A stretch of 39,898 nucleotides of DNA. Origin: Deltaproteobacteria bacterium (GTDB taxonomy: Bacteria > Desulfobacterota > Syntrophia > Syntrophales > UBA5619). The first letter of the stretch is position 1. Every line of letters begins with the position of its first letter. Under the pieces are notes generated by a model that searched no databases, was not told the DNA's origin, and saw only the letters and a program-made list of their open reading frames with translations. The DNA is taken from contig JAFGRP010000174.1 of NCBI GenBank assembly GCA_016935075.1, forward strand, positions 1 through 39,898. Reading direction: 5' to 3'. The translations under genes were made by a program, and so were the position numbers. Shown piece after piece: positions 24,418-31,301 of this stretch.

Positions 24418-25043
24418 AAATCTTGGCGATCGGCGCCCATCCGGACGACATCGAGGTGGGTTGCTCCGGAACCCTGGCCAAATATGCGCAGAACGGCCAT
24501 GACATTTACCTGCTGGTCATGACGGAAGGCCACATGGGCGGGGAAGGGGCGGTCCGGAAAAAGGAGCAGGCGAAGTCGACGAAGATCCTCAAGCCCCGGG
24601 AACTGATCTGGGGGGGCTATAAAGACACGCTGCTTTCGCCGCATATGAACCAGATGGTCCATGACATCGAGGCCGTGCTGAGACGAATCGTTCCCGATTT
24701 CATTTTCGTCCATCACGAGGACGACACCCACCAGGATCACCGGGCCCTGACCAAGGCGACCGTCTCCGCCACACGCTATGTCCGCAACGTCCTTTTCTAT
24801 GAGGGACCGACAACGCAGAACTTTTCCCCCACCATCTTCGTGGACGTCAAAGAGACCCTCGAGATGAAAATCGTGATGCTCCTGGCGCACCATTCCCAGG
24901 TGGAAAAGACCAACATCAAGGGGCTCTCCATCACGGACGTCGTCCGTTCGACCGCCGTCTTTCGCGGCATCCAGGGACGGGTGCAGTTCGCGGAGGCCTT
25001 TTTGCCCCTGCGGCTGTTCATTAATGTTTCCAAACATATGTAG
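24414..25043 (+). CDS. PIG-L / LmbE family deacetylase
   Basis: A 209-residue protein with the zinc-binding motif AHPDDIE close to the N-terminus (ILAIGAHPDDIEVGCSGTLAKYA) and the second metal-binding block HHEDDTHQDHRAL. This is the LmbE/PIG-L fold, which removes N-acetyl groups from GlcNAc-type sugars or related N-acyl substrates. The length is typical. It overlaps wbqC by ATGA and precedes a sugar aminotransferase gene by 14 bases. The likely role is to deacetylate an N-acetylamino sugar of the glycan or a precursor; substrate not known. Confidence 0.9.
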   Translation: MKILAIGAHPDDIEVGCSGTLAKYAQNGHDIYLLVMTEGHMGGEGAVRKKEQAKSTKILKPRELIWGGYKDTLLSPHMNQMVHDIEAVLRRIVPDFIFVHHEDDTHQDHRALTKATVSATRYVRNVLFYEGPTTQNFSPTIFVDVKETLEMKIVMLLAHHSQVEKTNIKGLSITDVVRSTAVFRGIQGRVQFAEAFLPLRLFINVSKHM

Positions 25044-25057
25044 AGGATTGTCTTTTC

Positions 25058-26101
25058 ATGCGGATGATTCCCCATTCCCGTCCCACCATCGATCAGGGTG
25101 AAATCGACGCCGTTGACGCTGTTCTGCGGTCCGGACGGCTTGCCCAGGGGGAGCGGGTCCTCGAGTTCGAAAAGATCCTGGCCTCGCTGACCGGCGCCGG
25201 CGGCGCCGTGGCAGTCAGTTCCGGCACCGCCGGCCTGCACTTAAGCCTGCTGGCCCTCGGGGTGGGCGAAGGGGACGAGGTCGTGATCCCCGGTTTCGTC
25301 TGCCCGGCCCTCCTGAACGCGATCCTTTATGTCCGTGCCTTGCCTGTCCTGGCGGATATCGACCGGGAAACCTTCAACATCGATGTCCGGGATCTCAAGC
25401 GGCGCCGGACGGAAAAGACGAAGGCCGTCATCGTTCCCCACATGTTCGGCCTGCCGGCGGATATCGGGGAAATCGTCGCCCTGGGCGTGCCCGTCATTGA
25501 GGATTGCGCCCAGGCCCTGGGAAGTCGCTATGAAGGGCTACCGATCGGCAGCTTCGGCGTGTTGTCCGTTTTTTCCTTTTATGCCACCAAGGTCATCTGT
25601 ACCGGCGAAGGGGGCATGGTTGCGGCGAATGACCGGCACTTGCTGGAAAAAATCCGGGATCTGCGCGATTATGACGAAAAGGATGATCATCGCCTCCGCT
25701 ACAACTACAAGCTGACGGATCTGCAGGCGGCCCTGGGTCTGGCGCAGATCCGGAGGCTGCCGGTCCTGATCGAACGCCGCCGGGCCATTGCCCGGCAATA
25801 CGATGCATTTCTTCGCGAACGCCGCTTGCCCGCGCCGGCCTGCCCTCCGGACCGCGAGCATATCTATTACCGTTACGTCATCCGGACAAAACAGGTTGCC
25901 GGGCTTCTCGCCGCCGGCGAGGAGGCGGGCATCGCCTATCGCCGGCCGGTCTTCAAACCGCTGCAACATTACCTCGGGATGACCGGCTATCCCCGGACCG
26001 AAAAGGCCTTCATCGAAACCGTTTCTCTGCCCATCTATCCTTCTCTGAGCGATGCGGAGGTCGAAGCCATTCTTCATTCCTTGCGGTCCGTTCTGAAATG
26101 A
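25058..26101 (+). CDS. DegT/DnrJ/EryC1/StrS family sugar aminotransferase
   Basis: A 347-residue PLP-dependent enzyme. It has IPHSRPTIDQGEIDAVDAVLRSGRL at the start, SSGTAGLHLSLLALG (cofactor phosphate loop), VIEDCAQALGSRYEG, and FSFYATKVICTGEGGM with the Schiff-base lysine at about residue 178. The block YNYKLTDLQAALGLAQ is also diagnostic. These enzymes transfer an amino group from glutamate to a keto-sugar nucleotide. Together with the deacetylase and WbqC genes directly upstream, it points to a modified amino sugar in this glycan. ATG 25058 and ATG 25064 are both possible starts. An AGGTGA site for the next gene overlaps its stop. Confidence 0.92.
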   Translation: MRMIPHSRPTIDQGEIDAVDAVLRSGRLAQGERVLEFEKILASLTGAGGAVAVSSGTAGLHLSLLALGVGEGDEVVIPGFVCPALLNAILYVRALPVLADIDRETFNIDVRDLKRRRTEKTKAVIVPHMFGLPADIGEIVALGVPVIEDCAQALGSRYEGLPIGSFGVLSVFSFYATKVICTGEGGMVAANDRHLLEKIRDLRDYDEKDDHRLRYNYKLTDLQAALGLAQIRRLPVLIERRRAIARQYDAFLRERRLPAPACPPDREHIYYRYVIRTKQVAGLLAAGEEAGIAYRRPVFKPLQHYLGMTGYPRTEKAFIETVSLPIYPSLSDAEVEAILHSLRSVLK

Positions 26102-26111
26102 GGTGACCGGT

Positions 26112-27269
26112 ATGTTCTCCAAAGAAAACAGGAAGAAATTTTCTTTCCTGCGGGCATTCTGGATATTGGCGCTGATCCTTTTCTTCGCGCTCGTGACGCC
26201 CGCCATTCGTCTGTTCTTCTTTGGCCATCTCGGCCGCTGGCTTTATATCCTTCTTTTTGCTTTTTCCACCGCCGCCCTGCTGACGCCGCTCATGATGTTC
26301 ATCGCCGACAAGGTTGGTATCGTCGATGCCCCCGGCGGCCGGAAGATCCATACCCGGATCACTCCCCTGCTGGGAGGCGTGGCCATTATCATCTCCTTTA
26401 TTTCCGCCCTCCTGGCCAATATGATCCTCGATGCGCGGGATATCGTACTGATTGCGGGAGGAACGGTCATGGCAATCGTCGGCCTGATCGACGACTGGAA
26501 AAGCATTCCGGCCCGCTACAAACTCTTTGTCCAGGTCTGCGTTGTCATCGTCCTGATCCGTTCCGGGATCATCCTCGATCTTTTTCCGGTCCATACGACG
26601 TGGGGCTATTTCCTCAACGCCGCCCTCTCCATCATCTGGATCGTGGGTCTGACCAACGCCATGAACTTTATCGACGGTATGGACGGTCTGGCCACAGGCG
26701 TTTCGGCGATCATGTCCCTCTTCATGGGGATCGTGGCCTTCCAGACCCATCAGCCGTTCATGGGCTGGATCGCCATCGCGATGCTGGGAGGCTGCCTCGG
26801 TTTCCTCCCGTTCAACTTCAGTATGCGAAAAAACAGGCAGGCGTCCATTTTTCTGGGCGACGCCGGCAGCACCTTCTTCGGGTTCGTCCTTTCGTCCCTC
26901 GCCATCAAAGCCGCCTGGGCGGACAACAATCCTATCGTCTCTTTCGCAACCCCCATCCTCATTTTCTGGGTGCTGATCTACGACATGGCCTATATCAGCC
27001 TGGGGCGCATCATCACCGGTAAGGTGAAAAGCTTCCAGGACTGGATCGATTATGTGGGAACCGATCATATCCATCACCGGCTCCTGGTTATTTTCGGAGA
27101 CCGGAGAAAAGTGGTCTTTTTCATCTTCTTTCTCTGCGCCACCCTCGGCATCAGCGCCGTCACCCTGCGGGGCGCCAGTACAAGCGACGGAATTCTGACC
27201 GTTGTACAGGCCTTCCTGATCACCGTCATCGTTTCCATTCTCGAATATTCCGGCCGGAATCAAACATAA
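26112..27269 (+). CDS. MraY/WecA family sugar-phosphate transferase (glycan priming enzyme)
   Basis: 385 residues from ATG 26112, which has GAGGTG six bases upstream; a GTG at 26103 is the longer alternative. It is a polytopic protein with about 10-11 membrane segments. Family motifs are present: IVDAPGGRKIHTRITPLLGGVAI, VGLIDDWK, NFIDGMDGLATG, FLGDAGSTFFGF, and DHIHHRLL near the end. These enzymes transfer a sugar-1-phosphate (GlcNAc-1-P for WecA) to undecaprenyl phosphate, the first step of lipid-linked O-antigen synthesis. As the last gene of the locus it probably supplies the primer for the Wzm/Wzt-exported chain. It is WecA-type rather than MraY-type by context; exact sugar unknown. Confidence 0.9.
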   Translation: MFSKENRKKFSFLRAFWILALILFFALVTPAIRLFFFGHLGRWLYILLFAFSTAALLTPLMMFIADKVGIVDAPGGRKIHTRITPLLGGVAIIISFISALLANMILDARDIVLIAGGTVMAIVGLIDDWKSIPARYKLFVQVCVVIVLIRSGIILDLFPVHTTWGYFLNAALSIIWIVGLTNAMNFIDGMDGLATGVSAIMSLFMGIVAFQTHQPFMGWIAIAMLGGCLGFLPFNFSMRKNRQASIFLGDAGSTFFGFVLSSLAIKAAWADNNPIVSFATPILIFWVLIYDMAYISLGRIITGKVKSFQDWIDYVGTDHIHHRLLVIFGDRRKVVFFIFFLCATLGISAVTLRGASTSDGILTVVQAFLITVIVSILEYSGRNQT

Positions 27270-27339
27270 GTTAGAGCAAGTTAGAGGGTCAGGTCTTGAA
27301 ATTTAGCGTTTTTCAGCGGTCATTGCGTGAGGCGGTTCC
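27270..27339. repeat. Short direct repeat and possible REP-like remnant
   Basis: The gap after the WecA-like gene holds GTTAGAG twice (27270-27276 and 27281-27287), followed by GGGTCAGGTCTTGAAAT. Such strings resemble scattered repeats I associate with Desulfobacterota genomes, but only one copy is in this window, so the repeat call is weak. Confidence 0.25.
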
Positions 27340-28041
27340 ATGCTGAAGGTGAAGCAGTTTCGCTATGGCGTTGACAATTTGGGGTATCTGATTTACGGAA
27401 CGGAAAGCGGTATGGCGGTGGATGGCGGCGCGGCGGACGAGATCCTTGCCTTTCTCGGGGAGCATCGGCTCACCCTGAAGTATGTCGCCAACACCCATGA
27501 TCATCAGGATCATACGATCGGCAACGAAGCCCTGCTTGCGGCCACGCACGCCCGTCTCTTGAGCAGGGGGGATCTTCCGGACGGCGGTCAGATTGCGTTG
27601 GACGGGGGCAAGATCCGGATCATCCATACCCCCGGCCATACGGAGGAGTCGCGGTCCTTTCATATCGATAAAGTATTGCTGGGAGGGGACACCCTCTTCA
27701 ACGGGACGATCGGGAACTGCTTCTCGGGCGATCTCGAAGGTTTTTACCGTTCCATCCGGAAACTGATGGGGCTTCCCGACGAGACCGTCATTTATGCCGG
27801 GCACGATTATGTAAAGAGCTCCATGGCCTTTGCGAGGCGGCTTGAACCGGGCAACCGGGCGATCGGCGCCTTTCTCCGGCGTTACGATCCCAAACACGTC
27901 TTTTCCACACTGGCCGAGGAGAGAAGGATCAACCCCTACCTCCGTTTCAACGAACCGGCCATCGTGAAACTTCTCGCGAAGCTGCGTCTCCCCCGGGAAA
28001 CGGAATGGGAACGCTGGCACTCCCTCATGAGCATCGAATAA
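27340..28041 (+). CDS. MBL-fold hydrolase, glyoxalase II-like
   Basis: A 233-residue metallo-beta-lactamase-fold protein. The zinc-binding motif is THDHQDH (THxHxDH), followed by HTPGHTEES, GGDTLF and AGHDY, which together supply the two-metal site of hydroxyacylglutathione hydrolases. The C-terminal EERRINPYLRFNEP resembles the substrate-binding end of glyoxalase II. GAGGCGG precedes ATG 27340. It likely hydrolyses a thioester such as S-lactoyl-glutathione or another thiol adduct; many anaerobes lack glutathione, so the thiol may differ. It stands apart from the glycan locus and converges with the radical SAM gene across a 203-base gap. Confidence 0.85.
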   Translation: MLKVKQFRYGVDNLGYLIYGTESGMAVDGGAADEILAFLGEHRLTLKYVANTHDHQDHTIGNEALLAATHARLLSRGDLPDGGQIALDGGKIRIIHTPGHTEESRSFHIDKVLLGGDTLFNGTIGNCFSGDLEGFYRSIRKLMGLPDETVIYAGHDYVKSSMAFARRLEPGNRAIGAFLRRYDPKHVFSTLAEERRINPYLRFNEPAIVKLLAKLRLPRETEWERWHSLMSIE

Positions 28042-28244
28042 AAAAATCCCTGCCCCGTGCGACAGCACAGCGGTACCGATTCCTTTTCATTTACCCCGGA
28101 AAGGCTGCGCAAGGACCGCCTCTCATTCTCCTTCCTGTTGACGGTGAAGGAGCCCCACCGGATCATCCGCGACAACATCCGTTTCTCCCCCCGTTAATCT
28201 TCACACGCCCTTCACTGGCCGAAAATGGCGAGAGGGCCATGTGT

Positions 28245-29396
28245 TCAGATATAACGATTCATCATCGCAGACAGATGTTTCTCCAGGGAACCCTTGCCCA
28301 TCTTTTCATAATGGTGGGCGATATTTTTCAAATTCTCATAGGCGCTCATGTCCGACAAATCGGACAGCTTTCTGTACATTCCGCTTCTCCTGCCCAAGCG
28401 GAAGACAATCCTCTGTTCTTCGGAAAGGGAAAAATATCGCTCCAGGACACCCAGCATCTTTTTCCTGTCTTGGGGAAGCCTGCCTTCGATCTCTTCCAAA
28501 AGGTTCAGAACATGGTCGCTGACGATCGTTGTTTCGATCCCGTCCAGACCGGAAATCAATTCTCGAATTTCCCGCAGAACATCCTCATCCCCTAATGGAG
28601 AAAATTCCCCTTTTTGCATCAGTTCCATCAGCGGCGTTTCGTTGACCACATGCAGGGTGCGCAGGCGGACGAAATCGGGACGGATCGCATTGATGACCCT
28701 TGCCGTTTCCCGGGCATGTTCTCCGGAATACGACTTTCCTCCCAGGCCGGGAATGACATACTCGCAAAGCGAAATTCCGGCTGCCTTTATTTTTTGCCCG
28801 CCCTCGATATGATCTGCCGCGGTGGCACCTTTCCGGATCAGTTTTAACAACGGATCCAAGCCGCTTTCCATGCCGATATGGATCCTGGCCAGACCGGCAA
28901 CCCGGAGCGACTGCAGTTCCGACAGGGATTTTCGCGCGGCGGTTCTGGATCGGCAGTAGGTTGTGATTCGGGTCACGGAAGGAAAAGCGCCGCGAATGTA
29001 CCGGAGAATGGATAGAATATCATCCGTTTTCATCACGAGCGAATCGGCATCCTGGAGAAATACCGATTCGCCGCCGTAATAGAGCCAGAGGGCAACGGCC
29101 CTGTAGCACTCATGATCAAGGGGGTGGCGATTGGAAACGATATTGACGATTCTGTCCGTCATCCGTCCCTGATCACCCTCCCTTATGGAAATGTCTTTCA
29201 AGATCGACGTAATTTCAGCCATGTTGTCGATATCTTTTTTGATCTCTTCGACACTTCTGAACTCGAATTTTGAATTTTTATAGGTGTGGCAAAAGGCGCA
29301 TTTGTTCCAGGGGCAATTTCTGCTGACCCGTACGAGAAGACTCCCCGCCTCGCTGGGCGGGCGAATGGGCCCCTGTTCAAAGAATGGATGGGTCAT
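28245..29396 (-). CDS. Radical SAM protein
   Basis: A 383-residue protein with its 4Fe-4S-binding motif near the N-terminus as NCPWNKCAFC (Cys-x4-Cys-x2-Cys, the spacing seen in Elp3/HemN-like groups). Further blocks, ESVFLQDADSLVMK, GLARIHIGMESG and VIPGLGGKSYSGEHARET, follow the usual TIM-barrel order of the Elp3-type core. A charged C-terminal ~120 residues includes LPQDRKKMLGVLERYFSLS, with no known domain. The start codon lies one base after the stop of ettA, so the two genes share an operon and are translationally coupled. Substrate unknown; similar proteins are widespread and uncharacterised. Confidence 0.85.
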   Translation of the reverse strand: MTHPFFEQGPIRPPSEAGSLLVRVSRNCPWNKCAFCHTYKNSKFEFRSVEEIKKDIDNMAEITSILKDISIREGDQGRMTDRIVNIVSNRHPLDHECYRAVALWLYYGGESVFLQDADSLVMKTDDILSILRYIRGAFPSVTRITTYCRSRTAARKSLSELQSLRVAGLARIHIGMESGLDPLLKLIRKGATAADHIEGGQKIKAAGISLCEYVIPGLGGKSYSGEHARETARVINAIRPDFVRLRTLHVVNETPLMELMQKGEFSPLGDEDVLREIRELISGLDGIETTIVSDHVLNLLEEIEGRLPQDRKKMLGVLERYFSLSEEQRIVFRLGRRSGMYRKLSDLSDMSAYENLKNIAHHYEKMGKGSLEKHLSAMMNRYI

Positions 29397-29397
29397 C

Positions 29398-31083
29398 TCA
29401 GATCCTCGTCAACTGACGATACTTGATCCGGTGCGGCTGGCTTGCCGCTGCACCCAGACGGGCCCTCCGATCCGCCTCGTATTCGGAGTAGTTTCCCTCG
29501 AACCAAACAACCGTGCTGTCCCCTTCAAAGGCCAGGATGTGCGTGGCGATCCGGTCGAGGAACCAGCGGTCGTGGCTGATGACGACGGCGCAGCCGGCGA
29601 AATTTTCCAGCGCCTCCTCGAGGGCGCGCATTGTGTTCACGTCGAGGTCGTTCGTCGGCTCGTCGAGGAGCAGGACGTTTGCCCCCTCCTTGAGCATCCG
29701 TGCGAGGTGGACGCGGTTCCGCTCGCCCCCGGAGAGCTGGCCGACCTTCTTCTGCTGGTCGGTTCCTGAAAAATTGAAGCGGGAAACATAGGCGCGTGAG
29801 TTGACCTCGCGGTCGCCGAGGAGGATGACGTCTCTTCCTTCGGAGATCGTTTCCCAGATCGTTTTGCCCGGGTCGAGAACGTCGCGGCTTTGATCCACAT
29901 ACGCCAGCTTTACCGTATCGGCAATCCGGATCGTGCCGGAATCCGGCTTCTCCCGGCCGGTGATCATCCGGAAGAGGGTCGTTTTCCCCGCGCCGTTCGG
30001 GCCGATGATCCCGACAATCCCGCCGGGCGGCAGATTGAAGGACATGTTATCAATCAGGAGGCGGTCGCCGTAGGCCTTGCCCACCCCCTCGGCCTCGATG
30101 ACGAGTTTTCCCAGACGGGGTCCGGGCGGGATGTAGATCTCCAGTTCCTTTGCACAGGTGTCCATTTCCTGGGAAAGGAGGTTCTCATAAGAGCTGATCC
30201 GGGCCTTGGATTTCGCGTGGCGTCCCTTGGGCGACATCCGGATCCACTCCAGCTCCCTCTGGAGGGTCTTCTGCCGTTCGCTTTCCGATTTCTCCTCCTT
30301 CTGGAGGCGGTTCCGTTTCTGTTCGAGCCAGGAGGAATAGTTTCCTTTCCAGGGGATCCCCTGGCCGCGGTCCAGCTCCAGAATCCAACCGGCAACGTTG
30401 TCCAGGAAGTAGCGGTCATGGGTCACGGCGATGACGGTACCCGCATAGGCCTGGAGATGGTGCTCCAGCCAGGCGACGGACTCGGCGTCGAGGTGGTTCG
30501 TCGGTTCGTCGAGGAGCAGGATGTCGGGATTCTGGAGCAATAGCCGGCAGAGGGCGACCCGCCTGCGCTCCCCGCCGGAGAGAACCTTCACCGGGATCTC
30601 CCCCGGCGGGCAGCGGAGCGCGTCCATCGCCATCTCGAGGCGGGAGTCGAGGTCCCAGGCATCCCGGGCGTCAAGCTTTTCCTGGACCTTCGACTGGCGG
30701 TCGAGGAGTTTGTTCATCGCCTCGTCGGACATCGGCTCGGCGAATTTCTCGTTGATTTCATTGAATTCATTGACGAGATCGACCGTCTCCTGCACCCCCT
30801 GCTCGACGGTTTCGCGGACGGTTTTCGTATCGTCCAGCCTCGGCTCCTGTTCGAGGAAGCCGACGGTATGGCCGGGGGAGAGGATTGTCTTGCCGATGAA
30901 ATCCTGATCCACGCCGGCCAGGATCCGGAGGAGCGAACTCTTGCCGGAGCCGTTCAGCCCCAGGACGCCGATTTTCGCCCCGTGGAAATAGGAGAGGTAG
31001 ATCTCTTTCAGAACCGGTTTTTTCTCGTAAACCTTGCTCACTCCGATCATGGAATAGATCACCTTGTTCGGATCGTTCGCCAT
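29398..31083 (-). CDS. ettA: Energy-dependent translational throttle protein EttA (ABC-F)
   Basis: 561 residues from the ATG at 31083, which has GAGGAGG upstream; the longer open frame to 31242 has no signal. Two ABC domains are present without membrane segments: GLNGSGKSS with LSGGERRRVAL and LLLDEPTNHLDAESVAWLE, then GPNGAGKTT with LSGGERNRVHLAR and LLLDEPTNDLDVNT. The linker between them is rich in charged residues (QKTLQRELEWIRMSPKGRHAKSKAR). The start (MIGVSKVYEKKPVLKEIYLSYFHGAKIGVLG) and length match EttA, which binds the ribosomal E site and gates the first peptide bond according to the ATP/ADP ratio. It is transcribed away from the glutamate dehydrogenase gene. Confidence 0.95.
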   Translation of the reverse strand: MANDPNKVIYSMIGVSKVYEKKPVLKEIYLSYFHGAKIGVLGLNGSGKSSLLRILAGVDQDFIGKTILSPGHTVGFLEQEPRLDDTKTVRETVEQGVQETVDLVNEFNEINEKFAEPMSDEAMNKLLDRQSKVQEKLDARDAWDLDSRLEMAMDALRCPPGEIPVKVLSGGERRRVALCRLLLQNPDILLLDEPTNHLDAESVAWLEHHLQAYAGTVIAVTHDRYFLDNVAGWILELDRGQGIPWKGNYSSWLEQKRNRLQKEEKSESERQKTLQRELEWIRMSPKGRHAKSKARISSYENLLSQEMDTCAKELEIYIPPGPRLGKLVIEAEGVGKAYGDRLLIDNMSFNLPPGGIVGIIGPNGAGKTTLFRMITGREKPDSGTIRIADTVKLAYVDQSRDVLDPGKTIWETISEGRDVILLGDREVNSRAYVSRFNFSGTDQQKKVGQLSGGERNRVHLARMLKEGANVLLLDEPTNDLDVNTMRALEEALENFAGCAVVISHDRWFLDRIATHILAFEGDSTVVWFEGNYSEYEADRRARLGAAASQPHRIKYRQLTRI

Positions 31084-31111
31084 TTCGCTCCTCCTCGGAA
31101 ATGATACCGGA

Positions 31112-31140
31112 ATTCTATCAGGAATCGGGAACGATGAAAA
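31112..31140 (-). promoter_or_regulatory. Candidate sigma70 promoter for ettA
   Basis: On the reverse strand, TTTTCA (31135-31140) and TAGAAT (31112-31117) are 17 bases apart, matching consensus at four and five of six positions. The predicted start near 31105 gives a leader of about 22 bases that contains the GAGGAGG ribosome site. Confidence 0.45.
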
Positions 31141-31176
31141 GCGTTTTGCGGGCGCCGCAGATTGGCCTGATCCGTC

Positions 31177-31205
31177 TTGACACGCGGCGGCGCTGGTGTC
31201 ATAGT
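31177..31205 (+). promoter_or_regulatory. Candidate sigma70 promoter for the glutamate dehydrogenase gene
   Basis: A perfect TTGACA (31177-31182) is followed after 17 bases by CATAGT (31200-31205, four of six). The predicted leader is about 90 bases. It is divergent from the ettA promoter, with roughly 40 bases between the two -35 boxes. Confidence 0.45.
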
Positions 31206-31301
31206 CAATAACATCGAAGGCGGTGTTCCAATATCTTTTCACGAGAGACGGACAGGCCAGGGGAGCGGATATAGAACTGGCGGAAAGGGGATGTGTAAAT
31301 C

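Noticed and set aside
26010-27263. A 417-codon reverse frame opposite the WecA-like gene
   Set aside because: Highly charged Asp/Glu/Gly-rich antisense of a membrane protein; a typical shadow.
28042-28244. Possible terminator hairpins between the MBL and radical SAM genes (CTCCTTC/GAAGGAG; GCCCT/AGGGC)
   Set aside because: Stems of five to seven pairs with large loops and no T-run; too weak to annotate.
29384-29400. Frameshift or fusion between ettA and the radical SAM gene
   Set aside because: Each has its own intact stop or start with a one-base gap; this is ordinary translational coupling.
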